A DNA stretch of 64,000 bases from Muntiacus reevesi (GCF_963930625.1 NC_089250.1:199057932-199121931), one strand, 5' to 3'. Numbered from the stretch's first letter, positions 21,910 through 32,774 are shown. Program-made: numbers and translations. The notes: generated by a model not told the origin, from the letters alone.

Positions 21910-21910
<1 letters not shown>

Positions 21911-22320
21911 AACCAGTTAAGAATATTGTGTATTGTTACAAATATTACACATAGAGGAAGATTGTTTATGACAGAAATAAAATGCTAAGCACTTAAGTAA
22001 GCACCCAGAAAGAATGTGTATGAAGTGTCAAACTTTACTAGATTATGTAAACAAAGACCTGAATGATGGAGGGCATGGCATATACCTGGTTGTCAACTCT
22101 CCTCAAATTAATCTGTTCCTTTCATTCAATTAAATGGAGACACCAATAAAAAGAAAAATCTTGACTTTTAAGGTTCATCTGGAGATTGATGAGAATACTG
22201 GAGAAAATTTTGAATTGGAGAATAAGTTTGTTTCAAAATATAATGTAAGTTATAATAATTAAAATATAGTACTGCTATAAGAAAGATCAGTGGAGTAGAA
22301 TAAAAAATCCATAAAATTTT

Positions 22321-22589
22321 GCTGCTGCTGCCAAGTCGCTTCAATCATGTCCGACTCTGTGCAACGCCATAGATGGTAGCCCATTAGCTTCCCCATCCCT
22401 AGGATTCTCCAGGCAAGAACACTGGAGTGGGTTGCCATTTCCTTCAATGTAGGAAAGTGAAAAGTGAAAGTGAAGTCACTCAGTCGTGTCAGACTCTTAG
22501 CGACCCCATGGACTGCAGCCCACCAGGCTCCTCCATCCATGGGATTCTCCAGGTGAGAGTACCGGAGTGGGGTGCCATTGCCTTCTCTG
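22321..22589 (-). repeat. BOV-A2 SINE
   Basis: Starts 'gctgctgctgccaagtcgct', with two Bov-A units. The flanks carry a duplication related to 'ataaaatttt' (22,311-22,320 and about 22,590-22,600). It inserted into the old plus-strand L1, so the 167-codon minus-strand open frame across it is an artefact of two repeats. Confidence 0.92.
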
Positions 22590-22981
22590 ATAAAATATTT
22601 GAGCTTGTTATATAATATTGTGACACTTGAATCCGTGTCACATTTCTTATTTAAGAAACGGTATTGGGATAACTGGGTAGCCATTTGGAAGATAGTTCTT
22701 CCCTCACATATATCAAAATGTCTCAACATGGTTACAGAGTTAAATGCTAAAAATAAAACCACTTTATGGCTATGGAATGGTCAGAATTTTCTTGGCATGA
22801 CACCGAGACAGAAAACATAAAGGAAAGTATTAAGAAACTGGACTATATAAAAATGTAAGAGCATTTGTACACTAAAAAAATTATAATAGTGAAGCAGAAG
22901 TTAAAGTAGATTATGATATGTGCAACACAAATAGTCAAGCATTAACTATCCTTAATTTTTAAAGATCTATAAGATGTAACT

Positions 22982-23088
22982 ATATGGCTGATTCATGCCA
23001 ATGTATGACAAAACCCACTGAAATGTTGTAAAGTGATTGGACTCCAACTAATAAAATAATATTTAAAAAAAAAAAAAAAAAAAAAAAA
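22982..23088 (+). repeat. Short artiodactyl L1 3' end with poly(A)
   Basis: The text 'atatggctgattcatgccaa', 'gtatgacaaaacccactg' and 'ggactccaactaataaaata' is the 3' terminus of the bovine-type L1, followed by an A-run of about 24. The duplication 'agatgtaa' flanks it on both sides. Confidence 0.85.
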
Positions 23089-23639
23089 GATGTAAATAAT
23101 GAAGAGACAGACACTCTGATAACAAATTGGGCAGTGAGCATGAAAAAACAATGTGCAAAGCAGAAATTCAAATGGACAATCTACAAATGAAAGAAAAGTG
23201 TTCAACTCAGTAGCACTTTGTGAAAAAAAAATGAAGTAAAATAGTAAAAATAAAAAAGTAAAATAGTAGAAAAAAAATGAAGTAAAAAAAATGATAGTAC
23301 TTTTTCACTGATGAAATTAAGAAATGTGAAAATATCCTCCTGAGGTAGTATTATGTCTGTTCATTGGTCTAATTGTTCTGGAAGAAAACTCGGCTATTTG
23401 CTGAAAAGTCCTAGATTCAGTCACATTCAGACATTGCTTTTTAGAAAACAGATTCAAGGAAATAAAAGGGTAGATGCATATTTAACTTCAAAGATATTTA
23501 ATATAGTTTTGTTTGAATATTTTAAAATGCAAACAAACAAATATCCAATATTGGAGATGGGTATGGAATACTATACAACTGTTTAAAGAAATGAAGTGTA
23601 TAAATGTAAGCTATTATCATGGAATATAATCCATTGTAT

Positions 23640-23720
23640 TGTTGTTGTTCAGTTGCTAAATTGTGTCTGACTCTTTGTGACCCCATGGATGGCAGCACGC
23701 CAGGCTTCCCTGTCCTTCAT
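23640..23720 (-). repeat. BovB LINE 3' tail fragment
   Basis: About 80 bases: 'gttgttgttcagttgctaaa', 'tgtctgactctttgtgaccc' and 'caggcttccctgtccttc', the antisense of the BovB 3' end. It is severely 5'-truncated. Confidence 0.8.
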
Positions 23721-23990
23721 ATATTAACAAGTTCTAGAAAGTTATAGAACATCACATTGATTTAGTGTAATTCTTTTTACTTTTTGAAAATATACACACA
23801 ATATCATACAAATAGAAAGGAAGAAAGTCTGAAGAATATAATGTTTATTTCTGCATGGTGGGATTTTACAGGATCTTTGTTTGTTCCTTCTTATCTGATG
23901 TGTTATTTCCGTGTAAATCAGCCAGACAATGCAAAGTCAAGATATATTTTACAGTCAGCAGCAGTTAACTTTCAGATCCATTTCTGAGCC

Positions 23991-24341
23991 CTGGCCATAC
24001 CCAGGACTGTTGTTAATCTAAAGATGTATTCATCCACAACTGTGCTCTGTTTTACAATCCCGGGCATTGATTTGTTTCTTTTTGGAGTTAATTTTGCTGC
24101 TGCAGCATTCTGAGGTCTCATGAGCTGGGGGTGCCTATTTAACTAGCAGTCCTTTGTGTCCCTTGCTAGATTTATTCAGCAGTTTATCTGGTGCTTTTCC
24201 TAATTGAATAAAACCCATAATTTCATTTTTAAAATACATGAGCCCATTAGTGTCAGTAATTAGACATTAACAAGTATGAAGATGGCCCATTAATGAAACA
24301 GCAGTTTTAGGAGGCTCCATTGGTACAGTCTACAGGGGGAA
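23991..24341. other. Candidate conserved non-coding element
   Basis: A repeat-free AT-rich block with dense TAAT-type motifs: 'ttttggagttaattttgctg', 'tttcctaattgaataaaacc', 'agtgtcagtaattagacatt' and 'gatggcccattaatgaaac'. This composition is typical of vertebrate developmental enhancers. I see no coding frame. Conservation across mammals cannot be tested here, so the role is inference. Confidence 0.4.
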
Positions 24342-24629
24342 TCACTTATAAATGCTGTCCCCTGAGGATTTTTGATGGACCTGTTTGTGATCATCTGAAC
24401 AGCAGTGGGATTCACAGTAGAAATTAGCATTTTCCTGACAGGTATTACACAGCAAGACCTGTAGCTGGGATTTATGTTGTAAGAGCAGAGAGAAGCCCAG
24501 TGAAGCTGGAGGAGGGGGTCTTTGTAGAACTAGCCCTCTAAGGCAGGGCTGATTCTGACTTTGTCTTCTGTTAGAGACCTCCCTCATTAGCCTTGCTGGA
24601 CAAATCTTTGAGGAGAAAGTCTTCATCAC
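24342..24629 (-). other. 95-codon open frame with a B-box-like Cys/His cluster
   Basis: A minus-strand frame whose C-terminal third reads C-x2-C-x7-C-x2-H, then C-C, then two H (around 'CNTCQENANFYCESHCC' and 'DDHKQVHQ'). That spacing recalls a B-box zinc finger but is not a full match. A possible splice acceptor ('cccagctacag') lies just upstream of this part on the minus strand. No good donor follows and the frame stops soon after. It could be a chance frame in conserved non-coding DNA, or a fossil exon. Confidence 0.2.
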
Positions 24630-24830
24630 ATTCAGGAAGCAGCATGGTATTATAAAGAAAGGTTAGCATTAGAGAGCTGTGGATTCAAACCCAGCTCTGC
24701 CACTTTCTAGCTCTGTAATCTTGGGAGGTTATTGCAAATTACTTTAGCCTACCCAAGACTCAGTTTCCTGATACAAGATTATAGGGCATGCCTAAGCTAA
24801 AACCCCAAGATCTTTAACCTTTTTAAAATT
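24628..24830 (+). repeat. MIR remnant
   Basis: Text such as 'ttcaaacccagctctgccac', 'ttctagctctgtaatcttgg' and 'cccaagactcagtttcctga' follows the MIR consensus closely. Confidence 0.85.
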
Positions 24831-24934
24831 GAAGCCAGAGGAACAAAAGGAGGCGCTTTATACCAGATGTGGTCTGGATCAGGTTGAAGGCAAAGCCTTA
24901 GTCTCAACCTTATTTGGGTTACTGACATTCGAAA

Positions 24935-25390
24935 AAAAATTGGATAAAATTAGCTAATGTATATTGAATACTTACTATGAAGTGTTTTACAAATATAGCC
25001 TTCAATTCTTAAAGCCAAGGTAGGCATGGTTGTTAATATCCCTGAGTTTACAGGTGAGGAAAGTGAAAGGAAAGTGAAAGTCGCTCAGTTATGTCTGACT
25101 CTTTGCGACCCCACGGACTATACAGTCCATGGAATTCCCCAGGCCAGAATACTGGAGTGGGTAACCTTTCCCTCCCCCAGGGGGTCTTCCCAACCCAGGG
25201 ATCAAACCCAGGTCTCCCACATTGCAGGCAGATTCTTTACCAGCTGAGCCACAGTGGAAGCCCACAGGTGAGGATACTAAGGGTTAAAAGCTTGTGTGGA
25301 GTTGCAGAGAGAGTAAGGAGCTCACGTAGAATTTGAGTTCAGGCCATCTGACTGCAGTTTGCAATCCCTGGAAGGTACTGTCCTGTGCTG
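24935..25390 (-). repeat. MIR remnant split by a Bov-tA SINE
   Basis: Left part: 'atattgaatacttactatga' then 'atccctgagtttacaggtga'. Right part resumes with 'acaggtgaggatactaaggg' and ends 'aggccatctgactgcag'. It is the antisense MIR. Confidence 0.82.
25061..25263 (-). repeat. Bov-tA SINE with 11 bp duplication
   Basis: Antisense copy containing 'gaaagtcgctcagttatgtc', 'aacccagggatcaaaccca' and 'ttctttaccagctgagccac'. A perfect 11-base duplication 'acaggtgagga' flanks it at 25,050-25,060 and 25,264-25,274. Confidence 0.93.
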
Positions 25391-25639
25391 ACCCTCCCAG
25401 ATATATACAATACCCAGAACAGCGTTCTCCAGCAAAGCCCACCAGGATTGCCCAATAAATTTGCAATGGCAGTAATAATCAAGAATTCGGGGATTTGGAT
25501 GTATCCAGTCTGACCACTTCTCATCCTCTCTTGCCAAGCCATCATCATCTGTTTTGTGAATGACTGTCAGTAGCCTCAACTGATTCATGCTTTTGCCCTT
25601 TGCTCTCTTCTGTTTCTAGCACTGTAGCCTGTGAGATCT
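25391..25639. other. Unique sequence, nothing recognised
   Basis: Three overlapping minus-strand open frames (25,284-25,588) share this DNA with no recognisable domain. Confidence 0.35.
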
Positions 25640-26155
25640 GCTCAAACATAAGTCAGGTTAGGTTCCTGCTCTGCTTCTCAAAGTCCTGCTATGACCTCCC
25701 ATGTCCTACATCCAGCCTTTTCTGCTTTGTCGCTCTGGCCTCCTCCCCTGCCCTTCTGTTCCAGCAGCCTGGCTTCCTCACTGTTCCTAGCACCCACCAG
25801 ATGCAGTGCCACCTCAGGGATCACGCACCTGTGTTTGCCCCACCTGGAGTGCTTTCTCCTCCAAGAGCCTCATGTCCCCTCCCTCACTTGCTACAAAACT
25901 CTCCTCTTCTGAGTAAAGCCATCCCCAGACACTCTTTGTAAAATTTTAACCCCTCTGACCCTTCATCATCCATGTCTCTGCTTTACTTTTGCTCCTTAGC
26001 ACTTACCTTCTCTAACATGCTATTTTGCTTATTCATCTTGTTTATTGTCCACCTCCCCACCATGATGCAATCTCTGTGAAGGCAGGGATTTGTGACTCTT
26101 TTGTTCAGTCTACCTTCGGACTCTGGAGCGGTGCCCTGTACGTAGTAGATGAACC
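25640..26155 (+). repeat. L2 LINE 3' end, about 0.5 kb
   Basis: L2 landmarks in order: 'gcccttctgttccagcagcc', 'ctggagtgctttctcctcc', 'acactctttgtaaaatttta', 'gtttattgtccacctcccca', 'aaggcagggatttgtgactc' and 'gccctgtacgtagtagatga'. The 113-codon plus-strand frame across it is incidental. Confidence 0.85.
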
Positions 26156-27330
26156 CAGCCCAATATCCTTCCACCCATAGGGAGCAGGGTTTTGGAGGCA
26201 AAGTCCCCCAAGGAAGCCAGCAAGACTCTTACATTGAGAGCAGCCACCATCAGCAATACTCGTGGGCTAGAAACCTGTGTGGCTCAGATCTGATGCTGGC
26301 AGGGGCAAGGATTCACTTCCAGATTCAGACTAGGCTCACCTGGGAGGTGCAGACAGACCTGGAATAGCCCTGCAGGGCACTGAGCAGGCTTATAGACATT
26401 TGGCTGGGCACCAGTGGAATGATCGCAGATAGCGCCTGTACCTCTCCAGACAGTGTGCTTACTGTTGATGGAAACGCAATCTGTAGACTATTGTAGATAC
26501 CCAAAGAGCACACCAGACTCTCTGAGATGAAAATTTCAGAATTTGGCTTGTAAATCTGCTCTCTGCACACAAATGGGACAGTCTTGTGATTTGTCAGCTG
26601 AGTATTAGGATGTCAAGTGGCAGCCCTGGAGATAAACCCAAGTGAAAGACTATTTAATAATCCACCCTTCACTTCACTTATCGATCTGAAAAATGATTAT
26701 TCCAGACTTATTTTCCAGGAGATAAGTTCCCCCTTAAACTCATTCTGGTTTTTATTGTCATTTACCCTGAGTTTTATCTCCTCTACCAAATATAGCAAAT
26801 GCTACTCTTGGGCAATATTTGGCGCAAAGAAATTTTGTTTGGCTCACATGTTTTGGGAGGAAAAAAAAATGTTTATTGGGTTCCAGCTTAAAAAATGAAA
26901 ACACATGAAAAAAAAAATTAAATCTCTGGCTTGTCTTGAAAAATGGGAAAGTTAAGGAACAGTGGACCCATATTCCTGCTTGCTAACATCAGCTGGGAAA
27001 AATGATTTCCTTTTTACATGAGATGTGCAGCCAAGGGTTTCCCACCAGCCTACCCAGCCCAGTGACTCACCAGTTACTGGCCTGATCCATGGAAGTGCCT
27101 GAACTGGCAACTCTAGCACCCCACACCAGGCAGGGGGCTGAGGATGGAGGAGGTGGCAGCTCTGGACCCCAGAGTATAAGATTCTCTCAGGCTTCATCCC
27201 AGAGAATCTACAAGATGGACTTGCAAGGCAATCTGCTTCCCTGTCTGGTGTTGGTTCATTTCTAAGCAGCAAAATTAGAAGACATTATTTATATAATGAC
27301 TTCCAGACTTGCAGTCACTAACACTGAACA
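26156..27330. other. 1.2 kb without a recognisable repeat or gene
   Basis: No interspersed repeat is recognised. Frames at 26,617-26,898 and 26,952-27,272 have no recognisable domain. The part 26,630-26,940 is AT-rich with A-runs. Confidence 0.35.
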
Positions 27331-27334
27331 ACCT

Positions 27335-27578
27335 GGCTAAAATGAGCCCTTGAGGCCGAAGACCTGGTGCCAAGTCGACCACTCAGCAGATTTGTAACCG
27401 TTTGCATGTTTCTTAAGCTCTCCATGACTCAGTTTTGTCACCTATACTGTGATGATGACAGTAGTTCCTACCCCTTTGGGTTAGAGTTGAGGATTAAATT
27501 TTTTATGTAAAGCACCCAGAAAAGGACCTGGCACCTAAGTCGTGGTCAACAAAGGTTCGCTGGAATGGGGATTCTGTG
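27335..27578 (+). repeat. MIR remnant
   Basis: Text such as 'catgactcagttttgtcacc', 'ttgaggattaaattttttat' and 'aaaggacctggcacctaag' follows the MIR middle and 3' parts. Confidence 0.8.
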
Positions 27579-27589
27579 GTATCAGAAAA

Positions 27590-27815
27590 ACCTTCAAAGT
27601 TTGAAGTGGCGGAGCAGATTTCAAACCCTGGCTCCTCCCCTCCCAGGGAATATATGTCTCTTCTCTGAGCCTGGGCTTCATAACTTGAAGAAGCAGAATC
27701 TGTCTCATAGGCTATTAAGTGGGCAGGGAAGGAGGGTAGCAAACGAAACTGAGAATGTTTAGTTCAAAGCCTGGCACATGGTAGGCATGTCAGTGTCCAT
27801 TAAATCCTATGTTCC
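27590..27815 (+). repeat. Second MIR remnant, adjacent
   Basis: Text such as 'tttcaaaccctggctcctcc', 'ctgagcctgggcttcataac' and 'aagcctggcacatggtaggc' follows the MIR consensus. It sits directly after the previous MIR in the same orientation. Confidence 0.78.
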
Positions 27816-27819
27816 TTTA

Positions 27820-28086
27820 ATGGCAAGTTTCTTGGACCATTTTTACTTATTGCAACTTACATTCAACTAAAACTTTTGGGAGACAGATAAACTAGACTGG
27901 AAGTGATGGAGTGATGGAAGATGGTTTTTACTATCTGGTACAGGTCATTTTTAATTCATAATCGCTTCTTTGTTCTTTGAATGTTTTAAACAGTCATTCT
28001 GGATTGTTCCGAACAGAAATGCCAGAGTCTAGCTGGATGAAGCCACAGTGATCTAGCTATCTCTGACAACACAAAATCCATATGTC
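27820..28086. other. Unique sequence, nothing recognised
   Basis: No repeat or gene recognised. Confidence 0.35.
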
Positions 28087-28120
28087 TCTATTTGTTTTTT
28101 TTTTTTTTTTTCTATTTGTT
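28087..28120 (-). repeat. Poly(T) tract bracketed by a 10 bp direct repeat
   Basis: The 10-mer 'tctatttgtt' occurs at 28,087-28,096 and again at 28,111-28,120, with only T bases between. This is the layout of a target-site duplication around a bare poly(A) tail, although replication slippage could also produce it. Confidence 0.6.
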
Positions 28121-28590
28121 GTGTAACAAACCACTCCAAAATATCATGACTTATACAACAGCCATTTATTATGCTCAATGACTCTGCAGGTTGGCGATTT
28201 GGCCTGAGCTCACCTGAACAGTCCTTCTGGTCTGGAACAGGCTCACCTGAACTTGGCTGGACTCAGTCATGCATCTGTGGTCAACCAGTGGGTTGACCAG
28301 GCTGCCTGGTGTCTTGGTCCGGGACCACTGAGATGATGGGTGTCCCATCTCCACATGGTCTTCCATCCTCCAGCAGACGAGCCTGGGAACACTGAATGGT
28401 GGCCACAGGAAGCAGCAAGAGGGAAAGCCTCCGTGTACCAGTGATTTTCAAGTATCTGCGTTTCACATTTGCTGCTCTCCCATTGGCCAGAGGAAGTCAC
28501 GTGGCTAAGTTTAGAGTCACTGTGGGTGGGCTCTACCATAGGGGTTCATACAGGACGGGGAATTACTGTAGCCATTTTTGCGAACAGTCA
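28121..28590 (-). repeat. MLT1-like (MaLR) solo LTR
   Basis: It begins 'gtgtaacaaaccactccaaa', then 'acaacagccatttattatg', 'gactctgcaggttggcgatt', 'tggtcttccatcctccagca' and 'attactgtagccatttttgc'. This is the reverse complement of an MLT1-class LTR. It contains no viral genes. Confidence 0.68.
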
Positions 28591-29374
28591 GGCTCACAGT
28601 GACTGTAAACCAACCTGGAAAGCTACTCCCTTGTCTTCTAGTAGGTGGAAAAATCTGGAAGGGGAGTGTTCTTCTCTCACTCCCAGTCTCTATGTTCTTG
28701 GACTGGGGGGAATTTATTCCTTGATGACTGCACCAGCCAGCCTTCCAGTGGGGCCTGTGCTCTGCTCCCCTCCAGCCTGCTTCACTCATTCAAGTCCCCC
28801 AACCCATGCTGCCCTGGGTGACCTAACTTGGCCAGAGTAGCTTGGGCAGTGAGCCCAAACAGTGAGCTGTGAGTCGGTGCCTCTTGAATCCCAGACTCTG
28901 CCAAGGCCATATGCTGTCTGGGAAAGGGTATTATTCACTGTGAACATCACTGCTGAGAACTGGCAGAGGCAGCTGCTGGGGCTGGAAGCTGTCACAGTCA
29001 GGACAAGTACTGGAACCTGTTGTACCCACAGGTCCCGGAAAGCTGAACCAGTGGGACTGATGACAGCTCTCCTGGCTCACCTCAGATCTCGAGGTCCTAT
29101 ATCCCCAGGCCACTGGTGCCAAAGCGGCCATGTCCTGAGTCCCTCAGGTCTTCCAAAGATACTCACCAGGGTTTACACCCAGAACTTTCCCAGTATCTGG
29201 ACAATCTGGGACCTGCCTGATCCTTGTACCCTGTGGAGTGGCTCCCCCAGGGCTGGTGGAGGCAGTGGGCAGGACTCTATGGCTGCAGTAGGAGGGTCAA
29301 TACCAAACATGAACAAGAAACAATGAGGGAGGCCCAAGGCCACAGAAACATGCCTTAGTGGGACCATCATAAAA
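28591..29374. other. Unique sequence, nothing recognised
   Basis: No repeat family is recognised. The longest plus-strand frame here (28,862-29,326, 154 codons) has no domain I can identify and overlaps minus-strand frames, so it is not called as a gene. Confidence 0.4.
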
Positions 29375-29545
29375 TGGCAGAGCATTTGCTGTGTGCCAGG
29401 CACCTTGCTGAGCATGTACTCTGCAGGTCAGTATCATTGTTATCACTGTTTTAAAGAAGGGGATACTGAGACCCCAGGAGATGGTGTCACACTGCTGGTC
29501 CAGCCAGTGGTAAGTGGAAGGGGTGCTGATGAAACCCTAGCCTGT
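29375..29545 (-). repeat. MIR remnant
   Basis: Text 'agcatttgctgtgtgccagg' then 'gagcatgtactctgcaggtc' and 'gggatactgagaccccagg' is the antisense of the MIR 3' half. Confidence 0.75.
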
Positions 29546-29908
29546 CTGTCTGACCCTGGGACCCATGCCCTTAATTGCTATCCCTGGATGCCAAAGACAG
29601 GAAGGATGAGGTGGCCATGAGTGGCTGGAACTGGGGCTCAGAAGGATGAAAGCAGAAAAGGGGGACAAGTGAACCCAGAAGGGTGGGTTCTTGCCATGGC
29701 AGGATTCTCATGTGAATCAGATCTCTTCCAAGGGGCTGGGACTCTGGGGCTTTGGCATGAGTGTTTAGGTAAACACTTTAGTCTTCCAACAGTGCCCCCA
29801 GTTGGGTCCTGGCTCCAGATTCCCTGACAACTGAAGCCCAGGTCCTCTGCCTAAGCCAGTGACTTCTAGCTTCTGTAGACTTACTTATTACCCCACTGAC
29901 CATTGGTA
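29546..29908. other. Unique sequence, nothing recognised
   Basis: No repeat or gene is recognised. Confidence 0.35.
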
Positions 29909-30028
29909 CTTGATGGACATGAGTTTGCACAAGCTCTGGGCGTTGGTGATGGACAGGAAAGCCTGACGTGCTGCAGTCCATGGGGTCGCAAAGAGTCAGA
30001 CACGACTGAGCAACTGAACTGAACTGAT
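29909..30028 (+). repeat. BovB LINE 3' tail
   Basis: About 120 bases: 'gatggacatgagtttgcaca', 'ctgcagtccatggggtcgca' and the terminus 'gagcaactgaactgaactga'. It is heavily 5'-truncated. Confidence 0.9.
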
Positions 30029-30660
30029 AGGGAGGAGAACAATATTGCATTCTTCTCTTCCCTTCCCAAGTTCAGAACCCGCTGAGTCGAGAGGCAGACA
30101 GATGGTGATCAGAAGGTCAGCTGTGTCACTGATGAAGGTGGCTGAGAGTGTGGTCACGAGAGTGTGCGCTGGTCCTGGTGACTTAGACTCATGCCTGATC
30201 ACTGCTGAGCTGGGACTGTAGCTCTGGGCATTGCCTAGAGACTATCCCTTGGTGTTGATGGCCCAGAGGAGTGGCAGTGCACTTTAGGGGGGATAACTGG
30301 TTCTGGCAGGACTCGGGGAGGGTTGCTGACCACAGCATGGCTGGTTATTTCTTCCAAATTTGCCAGTTAATTAAATCAACGTGAGGAATGACTACAGGGT
30401 GGCGAGAGAGATCAGGAGTGAAGACTTTGCATGTGGTTATCAGTGGGCAGGAAAATGGAGGTCCCTCTGACATAGTCATCTGGCCAGGTGACTCAGCATA
30501 CCAAGGAGGAAGTGCTGGGTTGGGAGAGTCTCACCTGGACAGAGGAGTGGAATCTGGGGTAGTCCTAAGGAGGGTGCAAGCCAGAATCAGCTTGGATTGC
30601 CTTCCAGACTTATCCCTAACCCCAAGTGCCAGGCAATCAGGTTATCCTGTGGAATATCCA
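30029..30660. other. Unique sequence, nothing recognised
   Basis: No repeat or gene is recognised. A 91-codon plus-strand frame at 30,388-30,663 shows no domain. Confidence 0.35.
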
Positions 30661-30664
30661 TGAG

Positions 30665-30800
30665 ATGGTATTTCACTCAACATTTATTTGGCACCCAATG
30701 TGTACTGGCCACTATACATAGTAGATATGAAGAGGGCGGTCTGCTGTCTCAAGGAACTGTTGTCTAAACAAGTGCCATGTAATTCATGCAACAGTACAGG
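30665..30800 (-). repeat. L2 LINE 3' fragment
   Basis: The antisense L2 end reads 'catttatttggcacccaatg' and 'tgtactggccactatacata', then 'ctcaaggaactgttgtctaa'. Confidence 0.7.
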
Positions 30801-31535
30801 TATACAAGTTAGGCAGGCAACAGAGTGGAGCGAAGGATAACTTCTGTCTTGCAAAGAGGGATAGCAAGGGGCTTCTCAGAGGTGGTGATGCTGGTGCTGA
30901 CTTCTGAATGGTTAGAGTTCACCCAGGAGACAGTGCTGGGAGGCCCATTCAGCATCCAGATGTGTGAAACTGCACAGAATGTCAGGGGCTTCGTGAACAC
31001 TCCTGAATTTCCAGAGTCAAGTCCATGAGGAGAGTATCTAAGAGACTGAAAATGAACCAAGTGCCAGATCATGGACGACTGAGCCTACTGTGGAAGGATA
31101 TTTCGAGTCTATTGTATGCATTACAGTTTCTTAAACCTCTGTCATGTGGCGCCTTCATGATTTTCTTTGTATTAGGTACTTGGGTTTTCTACTTAAATTT
31201 ATTTGGAAAGTAAACTTTTTATCACTGGTGCATGGAAAACTGATATCATTTGTCAAATAAATAAATAAAAACAAAGTGATGTTCTTTAATTCTGATTAGA
31301 CACTGTCGCCTGCTGAAAGCTCAGAGCCTGAGACTTGCACTCTCTTTGCTAAAGATGGAGAACACGTTGGAGACATGCTGACATTGACTGAGACTCTGTC
31401 CTTGACTAAGCAAGGGAGAGTGGCAGGAGTTAAACTTTTTGGTCTACAATTCGATGTTAATTAATGCTGAGCCCAAGGTCCACCTGCATCACCCCACCCT
31501 GTGGGGGACCCATGAGCCATGGAGAACTGCTGGAG
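30801..31535. other. Unique sequence, nothing recognised
   Basis: No firm repeat. An 'aaataaataaataaaaac' run lies at 31,256-31,274. Confidence 0.35.
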
Positions 31536-31539
31536 GATA

Positions 31540-31900
31540 TCAAGTAGGGGCATAGCATGATCCAAACAACAGAAGTAAGTAGATTATAGAGTATGTTAGA
31601 AAGTGGCGAGGCAGAGAAAACTAAATACATGCAGGTAAGGAGTGCTGGGGGAAGGTAATGCAACTGTTCTTAGGGTGGTCTTCCCTGAGAAGGTGCATGG
31701 AGCACACACTTGAAGAAGGTGAGGGAGGCATAGAGCTCTGAGGAAAGAGCTTTCCGTGCAGAGAACGGCACATGCAAAGGCCCTGAGGTGGGAGTGTGCC
31801 TGGCATGTTCCTCTGCAAAATGGCCAGTGAACCTGGAGCAGAGTGAGGAGAGGAGAAATGGTGAGAGATAAAGTCAGAGAAGGGAGGGGGAAGGATGCAG
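31540..31900 (-). repeat. L2 LINE fragment
   Basis: Antisense L2 text: 'aggagtgctgggggaaggta', 'tagggtggtcttccctgaga', 'catgcaaaggccctgaggtg' and 'ggagtgtgcctggcatgttc'. It is typical of the L2 3' region reversed. Confidence 0.82.
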
Positions 31901-32479
31901 AAGGTCTCCTGGCACTTGCCCAAAGCCCAATCTATATATTCCTGCCACAGTCTTTGGGGAGAACAGGTGAAAAGTCCAGGTGGCCACCTGGTGCTCTGTT
32001 TTTGCAAGCTGAGCACCAGCCTTCCTCAGCCAGAGCCAAGGCTATCTGTGTAGACAGTCCTGGCACCATTGACGCAGATTACCTGGGCTCTGCCTACACT
32101 CTTGGGCTCTGCTTTCTGAGCAAATGACCAATTTGACTGATTATTTCTTTGGATTCCAACAGAATCTAGCAAGAGTTTTAGCGTCTGGTAGACTTAGGAG
32201 CCATTATGTGCCTAAACCCCTGCAGGGCAGGACTGTGATGTTGACTTTTGTCCTCAGAACTGTTACTGAGGTAATTGAGTTCCTTGTGTGGACTGTGTTC
32301 TTGCCAGGCATCCTGTGTGACCTGCGCCATACCCTGGGAAGAATGAAGGCAGATGGTGGATGGAGACAGGGCAGTGAGCACCCTCTGCTGTGTTGGTAGC
32401 CGAGCTGGGCATCCACCCCAGGGATCTGCTGTTGAGTGCACATGGCCCCTAGGAGCCGGCCCCATTTTACATGAGATTA
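31901..32479. other. Unique sequence, nothing recognised
   Basis: No repeat or credible gene is recognised. Overlapping frames on both strands at 32,124-32,465 share the same DNA. Confidence 0.35.
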
Positions 32480-32665
32480 ACTGTGTCTAAGGTGTGATGA
32501 GGAAGGAGAAGAACTCGGAGCTAATGAGCTGAGTTTGTGGCAGCATTAATGCGGCTGCACACCCAGCAGGCATCGCCATCCATCAGTCTGTCAGCCTCTC
32601 TGGGGGCCGGTAGAGTGTAAATTAATCTGGAGGTAGCAGCTCCAGTGCTGAATCCTTCCTCCAAA
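32480..32665. other. Candidate conserved non-coding element
   Basis: A repeat-free block with 'ggagctaatgagctgagttt', 'ggcagcattaatgcggctgc' and 'agtgtaaattaatctggagg'. The TAAT-rich, mixed-GC composition resembles vertebrate conserved elements. There is no coding frame of note. This is inference from composition only. Confidence 0.3.
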
Positions 32666-32774
32666 TATGTCTGAGTCTGAAATCTTTCCCTGGGCTCCCA
32701 GAGCGGGTAAGGTAACCACTTTCATCTTCCGCCATCAAGGTCGGGGAATCTTCCAGGGCCAAGCATCCCAGACA

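Larger units (their letters stand above)
20930..23990 (+). mobile_element. Old L1 LINE, decayed ORF2 and 3' region
   Basis: A plus-strand L1 remnant spanning about 3 kb including later insertions. Recognisable ORF2 landmarks are 'gaaaattgactcaggaagat' (21,078), 'ggaatggcttattacgatgc' (near 21,434), 'gccaatgcaataagacaaga', a degraded catalytic box encoded by 'ttagcagatgatggtattg' (LADD, about 21,752), and 'gacaccgagacagaaaacat' near the C-terminus. The 3' part includes 'ctgcatggtgggattttaca' near 23,850. Many stops and deletions make it inactive. It is opened by a BOV-A2, an L1 3' end and a BovB tail. Confidence 0.75.

Noticed and set aside
22259..22762. 167-codon minus-strand frame
   Set aside because: It is built from a BOV-A2 SINE plus flanking old L1 sequence, with no independent coding signal.
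28862..29326. 154-codon plus-strand frame in repeat-free DNA
   Set aside because: No domain, no splice context, and overlapping minus-strand frames of similar length; consistent with chance in GC-richer DNA.
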